From Pyrus communis (taxonomy: Eukaryota; Streptophyta; Magnoliopsida; Rosales; Rosaceae): a stretch of DNA of 64,000 nucleotides. Below the pieces are notes generated by a model that saw only the letters and a list, made by a program, of their open reading frames with translations, ran no database searches and was not told the DNA's origin. A program made the translations under genes and the position numbers. Positions 13,444 through 24,500 of this stretch are shown here, piece by piece. The number at the start of each line of letters is the position of its first letter. The stretch's first letter is position 1. Where the stretch lies: contig NC_084812.1 in NCBI RefSeq assembly GCF_963583255.1, positions 22,463,959 through 22,527,958 on the forward strand, written 5' to 3'.

Positions 13444-14149
13444 TTAAGACATTGTGATCATTTCTACTTGTTCTGCAAAGTCATCCTCCTGACCTTGAAA
13501 AGAAAATGACAGCGGAGAAGATCTAGAAAATGAAGAAATGGCAGAAGAAAAAGAAGTGGAATAATAATAATTATGATGAGAAGGAGCAGCTGCAGCATTC
13601 GAAAGAGCAACAAGGAGATCCACAAATGCTGCCACTATAAAGCCATGATTCTTCTTCTGGATGACCTTCAAATACCATCCCAACGGCTCCACCAATCTTT
13701 AAGCGCATGACATTCCACCATCTCCTCCATTGACCTCCTAAAGTCTTTCAACCGATCCTCCGATTCCAAGCTGGCTAGCTAACACCACCACGTACTTTTC
13801 CTTCAACGACGGATTCATCATCTCTCCTCCTCCGCCGGCTGCTTTCACCGTGTCTACCATATCTACCATGCAGCTCATGTCTTCCGGCTCGAAAAACAGC
13901 CTCTCGGACCACCACCATATCCAAGGACTCCTCCCAGTCCTCATCAGACTCGGTTGTTGATTGATTATCTGAGGAGGAGGAAGAAATTGCTAACCAAGAC
14001 TGATCAGCTCCTCCTTCCGTACTTGGATCGAAGAAGACGGAGTGGTTGCAAGAGGGCCAGTCCTGCCATGGCACTGCCGACGTGGCTGCTAACGTTGTCG
14101 TTTCCTTGTTTTTGAAGAGACAAGGCAACTTCATTGGAATCCAATCCAA
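13444..14149 (-). pseudogene. OVATE family protein gene, frameshifted
   Basis: Three overlapping minus-strand frames together read as one OVATE family protein, a plant-specific transcriptional repressor family. Frame 1 (from ATG at 14149) gives MKLPCLFKNK, a W-rich WPSC motif and an acidic SDEDWEESLDM. Frame 2 gives SERLFFEPEDMS and SLKEKYVVVLASQL. The next stretch returns to another frame (ESEDRLKDFRRSMEEMVE, then CHALKDW). The last (from ~13695) gives WYLKVIQKKNHGFIVAAFVDLLVAL. The motif order matches OFP13/OFP18-type proteins: LFFEP, then DFRRSMEEMVE, then the NHG.I..AFVDLL core. Frame changes are needed near 13905-13935, 13765-13785 and 13690-13705. No intron explains them, as this family is normally intronless. 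Either a recent pseudogene or a locus with several sequencing indels; the domain residues themselves are well preserved. Confidence 0.8.
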
Positions 14150-14260
14150 GACGTCCGTCCGAGCTTACAAAATTGGTTGGTTTTGATTGAGATTCTGGGA
14201 TTTTTGTTGTCAAGGTATGTCTGCTTTTTTTTTTTAATGGCATTGATAATAATGTGATAG

Positions 14261-14273
14261 ATCATATATAGAG
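14261..14273 (-). promoter_or_regulatory. TATA-box candidate for the OVATE gene
   Basis: On the minus strand the sequence reads CTCTATATATGAT, about 112 bp upstream of the ATG at 14149, a typical plant TATA placement allowing a short leader. Inferred from position and sequence only. Confidence 0.4.
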
Positions 14274-15678
14274 GTTACAATAAGAGGAGATGAGTGATAT
14301 TTTAAAAAGGAGAGTAAAAGGAACATGGAGAGAACATGAGTGTATTTAATTGTTGGTTTGATGCTCCAAGTTGGACCAGTTGGTGAGTCTGCTTGATTGT
14401 GGCCACGGGCAGAGTGAAATTCACTACAGCCTTTCCGGGCCTGGAAACGGTGGATAATCGTGGCTTGCCACCAGTTGTCCCTTTTTTTCTAAAAAAAATA
14501 AATAAATTGTTGGTTTGTACAATATTGAATGGTGTTCAATGCCTTCCCCATCAAAACAACTCAACCAAAAAAAATTGATTTTTACCCACTTTTTTAGCCT
14601 CTTACACACCCCTATATAACCATGGCCTTTTATTTCGTTTGATTTCAATCCGATAAAAGGAGTGTGAAAATCACCCCTCAACGAATATTTTATGGTGGAT
14701 ACTCTAAGATTTTTAACTGTTAGATCTTGATTTTAATGTTTTTTACCAAAGATCTAATGGTTAAAAAGTCAGACTTTTGACATCCAACACTTTTGTCAAC
14801 ATCTTTTGATTTGATATTTCAAACTTTTTGTAGGCATTGCCAAGTTGGCTAGAGGATTGTGCTCCCTCTTCTCAACCAACTCAAGTTTAAGTTCTTTTTT
14901 CTGTAATTTAAATTAAGCTAATTAGAATTTTTCTCGAATAAAAAACTTTATTTAAAACTTTTCATTCGATAGCATAGCCAATATAAACTACTAATTGATG
15001 TTATTAGTGGTGGATCTTCGTTCTCTAGGCACCTTCTTACTATTATTCATAATGTGCAAAAGTTGCCGTGTAACTTCCAGTTTATCTCGTTTTTCCATAC
15101 CTTTTAGGAAATTTTGTAACTGATGCTTTGGCTTTTATGGGTCACTCGTCTCATGTTCCTGCTGTTTGGGATCGCTCTTTGCCTAGTGAGGCAAGAGCGG
15201 CATGAATTTGGGATTTTGTTACTTAGCATCTCCATGTGAGGAAAAAAAAAAAACACATGATAATACATTATTATACCAGAATGTCACGCGACAGTGAACA
15301 TGTTGCATATAAGTCTTTCTCCAACGTGCCAGCTCAATAAAAATTCATTTGAGGACTTGGAGTTGGACACAACAATTAAGAAAAGAACAAGGAATTGTTT
15401 TAACTTGAAATAACAAAACAAAACCTAATTGTCATTTCTGTTCAAAACATGAAAAAATAAAATTAAAACTTTATGTTCTGTACAAAAGAATCATGATATC
15501 AATGGTAATGACGGGGGTTCTTCTCCTGAAAAAAGCATTCCAGCAATCTAAAACCTCTTCAACCTCACTGTTTTAAATGAAGCTATACGGTATCGGAACC
15601 AGCATACATAACGCCTGTATGCGCATTAGCACGCCATAACCTTCGTCCATAACCCGATTTACAAACGGGTTCTATCGT
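14274..15678. other. Intergenic, no gene seen
   Basis: AT-rich DNA between two minus-strand decayed genes. No long open frame, tRNA or clear element was recognised. The part near 15480-15678 is probably the 3' UTR of the PPR4-like gene. Confidence 0.5.
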
Positions 15679-17710
15679 TTAGACTATCCTCGTCATAGTT
15701 TCATGACCATTTATTCTACTAGCAAACTCCATATCATCATCATCACTAACAATATCTAGTTCATCATCACTGTCTAAATCTGAACTTACATCTAAAGTAT
15801 GAAATGAGCTCCAATCAGGTGGGAAGGTCTTCTGCAGGGCTTCTGTAAGCTCCCCGCCTGTTGTTTCAATCTTGCGTAAGCACCTCGACCAGTGAACTGC
15901 AGTTCCCATATCAACAGTCAGCCCAGATTCAATCATCTCTTTACAAATGGACAGAAGGCCAGTGTAGATATAAACTTCATCAACAGTTGCCCTTGACAGC
16001 AGAGATGTCATCAAGCAATGGTATACAGCTCTGTCCGGCTTCAGCCCAGCCAATTTCATCTCTTTGAAGCATCTCAACGCCTTCTCTGGGAGAGAAGCAC
16101 GTGCCCAACCCTTTATCAACGTAGTGTAGGGTTTTCACATTTGGCTTCACTCCCAACGCTTCCATTTCTTTAATTATTTGTTCAGCTCTCTGAAAGACAG
16201 ATTGTAAATAAAATGCAGAAATGACGAACCAAATTGATAAACTAGGTTACTTAGTGTTCTAATTCTTGTATTGTATAACGCCAGGGTTTTGGCCAACTGA
16301 AATCAGCAAGATGAATTTTTTTTGCTGTTATATGAAAGACATCATTTTCCATTGCTTTCTAATGCATAACAAGTCGCAAAATCCATTTGTAGAACATAGT
16401 ACTCTAAAAAAAAAGTACCAAAAATATATGAAATAAATATTTTATTTGTAGAAGCTCAAAATGGTGATGAAAAAATAATATTTCTTGAAATAAAATTATC
16501 TCCAACGACCTGGCAAAATTGTAGAATACCTGCAGATCTCCAGCCTTGCAACTAGCATTTATGAAAGATGTGTAGGTGTGAATATCAGGTCGAACCCCTT
16601 CCTTTTTCATTTGCTGCATCAAGTCAGCAGCCTCCCAAACATCTCCTCTTCGAACCCATCTGCATAACGGAAGGCAGGTTCAGAGGCAGAGAATAATCGA
16701 TTAAAAGAGAAGATTATATTGAAAAAGTAGAATATAATAACATTACATAAACATCCTACAAAACAAAGAAAAAAAACTGTAGAATAAAGACTGACGAAAG
16801 TACTAGTGTGAAGTATATCAGCGCACATAAAAAATTTAACAAACCATACCCATCGATTAATATGTTGTAAATAAAGGTGTTCCTTGGAATGTTTTTAGCA
16901 CTCATTTCTTTGGTGACAGCTAATGCACTTTGCATTCTGCCTGCCTTGCAACATGCCTTCAGCAAAGCCTCATATGTGAACACATCAAGCTCCAGGCCCT
17001 CACTCCTCAATTTGGTAAAATACTCGAAGGCTTTCCCAGTATCACCTAAAGATGCATAACCGTGCATGATAGTTGTGTATGTGTGCTCGTCCGGAATTAT
17101 GCCTGCTAGTGTCATCGCATCCAATATTTCAACAGCCTTCTCCATCTGCAATACTTACTTTTGTTTATATTTGAACCATGATTGCAGTGAATGGGAAATC
17201 AAATCATTCAAAATCCTACGTTGTTAAAATTCCAAACGTCCCCGAGTAGAAAAAAATTATATGTATATAAGGATAATTACCTGCTGCTTCTCCACAAGAC
17301 CAAGAACCAGAGCATTAAAAGTATGCACAGTGGGAATGCACCCACTCATCCCCATCATATCGAAAATCTCTAGGGCTCTTCTCATTTCTCCAGCCCTTGC
17401 AAAACCATGTATTATTGGCATAAATGTCCGTGATGTAGGTCTATGTCTCTCCTGCTGCATTTCTCTAGTAGTGCGGATCGCATGGTCCATGTTGCCCATT
17501 CCACAGAACGCTGTTATGATGTTATTGTAAAGAACAACGTCGGGCTTCAACCCATCCTTCACCAAATCTTCTACAACTGAAAATGCATTGGTCCAATCTT
17601 TTAACTTCAAAAATCCATTGATTAACATGGAGTACGTCTTCATGTTATGTTTTATGCCGGCTGATTCCATCCGTTTGCTGACTTCCAAGGCTTTTGGAAA
17701 CTTTTCCAAT
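15679..17710 (-). pseudogene. PPR4: PPR4-like pentatricopeptide gene, 5'-truncated and frameshifted
   Basis: C-terminal half of a P-class pentatricopeptide repeat protein close to PPR4, the chloroplast rps12 trans-splicing factor known from maize, rice and Arabidopsis. Four minus-strand exons join cleanly: 17710-17281, 17145-16850, 16659-16530, 16189-15679. They give about a dozen 35-residue PPR motifs (e.g. PDVVLYNNIITAFC, PDEHTYTTIMHGYA, VRPDIHTYTSFINA) and the diagnostic PPR4 tail ELTEALQKTFPPDWSS, then an acidic end. Two faults stand out. The exon at 17710 has a proper acceptor (TTTCAG), but no exon for the RRM domain or the first PPRs occurs upstream to 21.6 kb, where repeats lie instead. 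In the last exon, one extra C near 16130 (in KT-YTTLIKGWARA) shifts the frame and disrupts the end. Most likely a truncated duplicate; a very distant 5' exon beyond the CAT gene is unlikely. Confidence 0.85.
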
Positions 17711-18669
17711 CTGAAATTTTAGATACCGATCTTCAAATTAGGCATAATGATAATAAGAAATAAGTACAAACCTCTCTCCCCAAAAAAAAGAAAATTGTAA
17801 ACCTGAACTCAAGGAATTCAAAGTGGGAACAAAGTACAACTACAAAAGCTATGCAGTAAGCAAGAAAATGAAGGGGACAGCAGTAGTCAAGCAGCACTGC
17901 ACCAGACAGGTTTCACTTGAAACCACACCGTGCCACCCCTAGGCTGGGTGAGCTCAAAAAACCGAAAACTAAACCAAACATAAATTGAACCAAAATTAAA
18001 ATCAAACTGAACCAAAAATTATTGGTTTAGCTTCGGCGACTTCAGAGGTTTAGAAACCAAACCGAACCAAATGAAACTTAATTCAATATTTTATTTATTT
18101 TATTATGAATATTTATTTTTCAAACCCAATATTAATTTCAACACAAGTCTACATAAGTCCAACTTGAGGCCCAAAAAAGTCTAAATATCTTGTTCTTATG
18201 GAAACCCAGCCTATACTATTCTTCATTTTATCCCCTTGTCATGTCTTTCCTTTTATCCCTTCTTATTTCTTTTTTTCCCTACAACTCTGTCTCTCTCTCT
18301 CAATGAAGTACTCCATCCTCCCATGATCTTTATTTCAAAGTCTCTTATTTTGTTTGACTGGATGGTGGGATTAGTTCCCTCACTCTGCAACTTTTCTCTC
18401 AACCCCTCTCTTCTCTCTAGTTCACACCATTCCTCGTTATAGGTTTGTGGGGTTTTGTTCCTTTTGGAAAATTGGATTGTACCCAGATGGGATTGTTTGA
18501 TTATACCCCTTAGATTTAGTGGTTGAAGATAAGATAAGGCTAGAGGCGTAGCTTGAGATTTGTCAATTTCCCTATCTCATTCCAAATTTTTTTTTTCTTT
18601 TCTAGGCAAAGCTAATCTCCAGGTTTTTTTTTTTAATTCAAATAACCGAAACCAAATGGATTCAAACTG

Positions 18670-18696
18670 AAAAAAAAAAAAAAAAAAAAAAAAAAA
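18670..18696. repeat. Poly(A) tract
   Basis: An uninterrupted run of 27 A, embedded in AACCGAA-type repeat sequence. Confidence 0.9.
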
Positions 18697-19719
18697 GAAG
18701 AGACTGAAATCGAACATCAACCGAACCGAAGAAAAACCAAACCGAACAGTAACTTCGGTTTGGCCTTTTCTGCTCTCCTCCTCCTCTTGCTAGCCACAAG
18801 CCCGATCTCTAATTCTTTCGCCACGGGACGTTCTTAGATCTACTTGGTATATAAAACGCAATCAAGTTGTATGTATTCTCACAGACGCCGCTCAAACTGT
18901 TGACGCTCACTGGTGAGATCTACACAGGCTGAATTGGTCAAGTGCTTGCCCGTGATGGACTTGGGCTTTGCAAACAATAAGAAAAAAGGCACAGGATTTA
19001 AGTGGTTCGTTCCTCAAAATTGGTTGTATCCCTAATTCTCTTAAGATAAAAGGAGAAAAGAATACAAATAGCGCTTGGCTTAGTGTAGTACAATTTATCC
19101 TTCCATTTTACCCTTTTGAATGAGCAATCATCCTCCTTGTATAGGCCCTTAATGGGCCGAATCCCTAAACTTGACCGGCTAGCCTCCATTCTTTAGTCGA
19201 CCCGTGGTAACGAAGTGACATATGCTCAAAGCATATTTTCTTAGGACAACATAGGCTGAGCAAAGCGCCTTGCTCGGATTTGGAGTAGGTGGAAAATTCA
19301 CTCGAGAGACCTATCACCAACCCTTATATTCCTTCATAGACTTTTGTTTCATCGAATGACTATCACGTGATTTGAAGTTGACATCTGAGTAGGCTTGTCG
19401 TTTTGTTCGTAGAGGTTAGAAAGAACCTGCGTTAAGAACCTTAAACTTAAGAGTTCAAACTATAATTAACTTAAAATTTTAACGGTGGAACCAAAAATTC
19501 CAATTCAACTTTCACTCCTATGCTCATCCAAGTGCAAACATTAAATAATTGAAATTATTGAATGATTTACCTTGTCAGACTTACGGATCAACCGTTTGAT
19601 AGGACAATACAATAGATATGACCCATGCAAAGCAAAGCATTAGCAGTCCCTCCCACCGCCCATGATAAATAAATAGGCCAAACAAAAGCTCAGTTTATTG
19701 GGCCCAACAATAAATAATA

Positions 19720-19873
19720 AGATACTTTAACGAAAAATTTTCGGTACTATTTATCTTAACGAAAAATTATATTTTTACATTAAAAACTCAATTATAATAC
19801 TATTTATTTTATCTTTTATTTTCTCCTTATTGTTAAAATTCAAAATTTTCAAATATTTTTCATTAATTTTTCT
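19720..19873. mobile_element. MITE with 9-bp target duplication
   Basis: A 154-bp AT-rich element flanked by an exact 9-bp direct repeat TAAATAATA (19711-19719 and 19874-19882). Ends are imperfect inverted repeats (AGATACTTTAACGAAAAAT versus the reverse complement of ATTTTTCATTAATTTTTCT). The phrase CTTTAACGAAAAA...CGGTACTATT is one I associate with a very abundant apple/pear MITE. The 9-bp duplication fits Mutator-like elements. Confidence 0.75.
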
Positions 19874-20634
19874 TAAATAATAGCGAAAGCAAATTGACTG
19901 CTGTTGTAGACAAAAGGGATTCAATTGAGATAGCCTGTCATTAGCAAGCATGGACCCAACATGTTATCCCATTATTTTTTGTCGCCTTCGTTTCTTTTTG
20001 GATTTGGATCATCTCTCTTCTTTTTTCATTCATTTCCATCTATTCCTCTTACATTTTCTTTCTATAAAAAATTAACATAAAATATTAACAAGAGGAAAAA
20101 ACAGAAAGGAGGTAATCTTTCTCCTTTATTTTTACATGCACACGCACCCAAAAAAAAAAAAAAAGATCACTATCTTCAACTGAAAAGAAAGAAAGATAAG
20201 ACATGGTGCCCGGTGTTTTTGTCCTTTTCTTACTTTTTAATTCCTGCTATAGAAGCCGAAAGAAAAGAATGAGCGCATCGCGCATCGTTACAATGTATTG
20301 CTGAAGATTCTTCATGATAAATATAATCCTTAGTCTTTGATGGTCTTGATTTCGAATTAGAAAATGTCGACAGTAATTATCCTCCAAAGATACTAGGAGC
20401 ATTTTATTAAACTAGATAATTAATATTAGTCATCCATACATAACTTTGTGCAGGCTAAAAATAGTATCAAAGATTCTTCAATAGTCCCCCGATAAAATTT
20501 TCAACTCTTTCAAGAATTTGAGCATGTTGCAACATTATTTAAGTTTGAATTAACAAAGCTACTCATTTTAGTATGAACACTTTGTTTTGGGCCACCCCAA
20601 CTAGGTGGTATAAAAACCCTTTTAAAGACTTTTT

Positions 20635-20961
20635 AAGTTAAAATGGTCATTGAGATTTGCATAACTTTTCACTTTGGTTCCTGAGATTGTCCACCATCAA
20701 TCATTTTGGTCTTTGGGTGAAATATTATGTTAAATAAGGATCAAAATGACAAAGCTACCCTCAATTTAATGAACAATAGGCCAAAATGATTTGACCAAAT
20801 TTGAGGGTATTTTTGCTATTTTATCCTTATCTTATGGAGATTTTTCATATAATGACTAAAATGATTAATTGTGGACAAACTCAGGGACCAATTCTATCAA
20901 TTTCAAATCTTAGGGACCAAAATGAGGAGTTATGCAAATCTCAGAGACTATTTTGGCTAAA
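20635..20961. mobile_element. Fold-back element (long inverted repeat)
   Basis: Left arm 20635-20715 and right arm about 20855-20961 are inverted copies: GAGATTTGCATAACT, then CTTTGGTTCCTGAGATT, then TTGTCCACCATCAATCATTTTGGTC on the left match the reverse complement of the right arm. The right arm holds an extra ~29-bp internal duplication around AAATCTTAGGGACC. The open frame across it is an artefact. Class not assigned because no clear target duplication was found. Confidence 0.75.
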
Positions 20962-21597
20962 AAAAACCTTTTTAAAATGGCTAGTTTGTGATTTCATCAC
21001 GGCAGTAAACTCTTCTAAGAGTGGAAGACTCACAAAAGTACTTCAGCCTCTCAATGGTCACCATTGTGTGATTCATGAGTGTCAAGAATCAACCTCAGGA
21101 CATGTTGTGTAAATTACGAGCTTTGAATTCGTCACCATCCACTAGGTCACTCCGTGGTGGTTGAAATTTTGCTTTGTAAGAAATTTTGTCAGTGAAACAC
21201 AAGCATGTACATCACGTTTAATAATACAAGTGGAGACACTAAATAATATATCATCTCTTCACTTATATTATATCGCACGTACCAACCTGTATTCTCGACT
21301 CTGAGCACATGGAAATTTTTATTTGGTTTGCATTTTTGTGATGCTCTATCTTACAAGTCATTACTAGTGAGATCAACATCCAACGATAAAGTTGATGGGA
21401 TTACATTGCCAGCCGGGTAAAGGAACCATAGCCTAAAAAGCTTTGCTTTTTCAAGTACCCACCAAAGACCAAACTATACATTTGTCATTTGGGCAAAGAT
21501 GCTTGCCATCTATTCTTCCTAACCTTTTCTCTTCTCCTTGTTTTCCCTCTCTAATTGGTCCATCAACATCACAATTACAAGTCAATCGATGAAATAT

Positions 21598-24500
21598 CTA
21601 CACTCCAAGACTTGGATCATTACTTTCTTGAGCTGATTCTCTGTGAAATTCACCGTTCTTTTGATTGAGAGATCCACTTCCTTCTGCATCAAAGCTAGCA
21701 TGAACGCTATAGAACACGTACACGAGCACGGTAACTCCCGAAAAGACTCCGAACCTCACATAGGATGGCTTGTCCATAGACCCCAACAAAAATATGTTCA
21801 AGAAGATGGAGATGGATGGCATCCATGGCATCAAGGGGACGCCCCAATATTCCGGCTTTCTCACTTGTGGAACCTGGAAATGGAAAATTTGCAGCATTGA
21901 AACCGCAATTGCTGCGGTGACAACAAGCATGAAGGCTTTCAGCTTCCCTCGTGGTGCGAAATGCCAAATGAAGACGAAGATGATAGAGGTGAGGGAAAAT
22001 GAGCACAGGAATGATAATGTAGGTCGTGGATTGGTCGTCCCCACCACGACATAGCGCCTAAAAATCACAGCGTTGGCCACCATGTAGAAAACAAATAGCG
22101 TGCCAATGGATACAAGGTTGAGAAGGACATTCAGATCCGTGAAAAGCGCAATTGCGGCTGTCAAGATACCTGAAAGGAACAAGTCACAAATATGCAAGTA
22201 CGAAAAACATGGAGAACAGGAAAAAAAATAAAAAGCACACATAACATAGACTAGATTTGACTAGATTTGACTTTTTCTAAGGGCGAGTAACTTTAAATTT
22301 TTAATTTTTTTAATTTTCAGGATTAAGACGAGAAAAACAAAGAGGTGATGGGAGATGAAGATTAGACGAGCACCCACAAAACAAAAGCATAAATGTGACA
22401 AAGAATATGAGAGCCAAGTTGCCGAGTTGAGTGGGATAGCCATTTATACGAAGTTTGACAGGTGAGATTGAGAGAAAATAAAAGGTCGTCTTCCATCAAT
22501 GGCTGCAAGTGCATGCATATGCAGGGATTTTTATCTAGTGAAAATTGAAGATGCATGGTTGGACCAATCTCGACCATTTGACTCACTCGTAACTTGAACA
22601 TTAAAATCTCCTACAACTTAAAAATCGAACACGAAAGCGACAGAGATAAAGATAAAGATGACGATGATGCTAAAGTCAGAATGCCCATGAACATGATAAA
22701 AGCTGGCTGCAAAGGTAACTATCAAACATGTTTTATATTAGATATTGAAAAAAGAAAATTGATACTACGACCACGAGATAGATAGATAGATAGATAGATA
22801 AATTGATGGAGAGAAATCTGATACGCCCATTGCACTAAAGTTGACAAAAGCAAATTCCTAGCATAGTTCCATTTCACCCATGCGCACAGCTCGCAGGCGG
22901 CGGCAACCAATTGATATATCACCAAAATATACTCATCACCAACACCACCAACAAGATTAGACATGCTATGAGACGACGAATAGAGCAGAGCAGAACAACA
23001 ATGTTATGAGAACTTATGACGATAAATACAAAAATTCTATGGTGTTCTGAAGTATGAGATCCTTTGGATGTTATGTTTTAACAGTTGTCTTGATTTTTTC
23101 AATTCCTCACAAACATGAAACAAATTCAAACACTCATATTGTCTTACCGGGTAGATGCGGCAAATCAACACATTGGGTTGTTAACGGATACCAATTAAGA
23201 CTCATTTAATTGATATCATCATAATACAGAAGTGAAATTTGTAGTGTTAATAATCATGTAAGTGAAGTCAAAGTAAATGAATCTGATACCCATTAACAAC
23301 CTAATGAGTTGATTTGTCGCATCTACTTCCAAGGTAGCTTAAGCAAAATCCCCAATGGATGAAGATGACTCACATTGACATCCCTCTTTCCTCATCACAT
23401 CTTATTAGATAAACACATAGATTACAGGAAGGAAGGACGAAGAAGCTGCAGTTCTCACACTTTCGCTGGTGGACAAAAGTAGGATCTTTTTTCACATCAT
23501 CTTTATTTATTATTAGCTACAACAAATATTTAGGGTTTAAGTGGGCCACGCAATTCCCAACCATTCATGGCAGGGAGGAGATGGAGGACTCACTAAACCC
23601 TACACTAATCAACAGCTGATAATTTCCTACGTGTGCCTCTTACCAGCCACGCACTAAAGAAATTTTTTAGGTGTGACGGAAATACAAATGGTACATCACG
23701 TATTTTTATATAAATAATAAAAAATTTTAATTTTTTAACACATATCCCACCATTTATATAAGAACATGTGATATACCATCATGTGACAATCACATTGAAA
23801 ATCTCTTCCACTAAGGATTTGGATCCTCTCCTGAACCCAAGTAGAGGATCCTCCTGAGTAAAGCAATGCGGGCCGTTAGATGATTTTCATCCAACGGCTA
23901 TAAACTGGAGTCCCTTTAAAATTATATTAATTATAACCGTTTGATGATAATCTAACAGCCCACGCTGCTTGATCAGGAGGATTTTCTCCTTGGGCTCAGA
24001 GAGGATCCAAATCCCTCCACTAATCCTAACTCCTAACTCTACCAATCAGCTGCTGACAAATATACTTACAAAATCCGCCAACTATGCTAGAACTTTTTTT
24101 GGTCAAAAGAAGATGAGCCAAAACAAAACGGACGGTCCGTCGGTCGGCCGTGGAAAACGGAAACGGTTCAAATGGACCCCACCACAGAATTAGTTCGAAA
24201 CGCCCGGAAGAAACCTCCTCCTTCGCATGGGGCAAAGTGCGCGCACAGCAAACAACACACGCATTGCACGCAAACACATTAACTCTCACATTGATTGATA
24301 AACACGAAAAGAAAGCGTTATATTATTACCATTATCGACTGACATATTATCACAACCACTCTAAATTTAATGGATTTGGATCCTCATCTTAGGACGCTGA
24401 GCCTCTAAAACAAAGCACACAAATTATTGAATTTTGATCCAACGGTTATAATTATTATAATTATTATAATTTTTAAAGGACTCTCTTGTTTGTAACTGTT

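Larger units (their letters stand above)
17711..21597. other. Repeat-rich intergenic region upstream of the PPR4 fragment
   Basis: No gene is seen. 17930-18770 is rich in AACCGAA/CCAAACCGAA words in both halves, around a 27-base A run, suggesting a degenerate element with low-complexity arms. 19720-19873 is a MITE and 20635-20961 a fold-back element. The region 18900-19400 contains short open frames only. Confidence 0.55.

Noticed and set aside
21643..22054. Plus-strand and second minus-strand frames over CAT exon 3
   Set aside because: Shadows of the third CAT exon.
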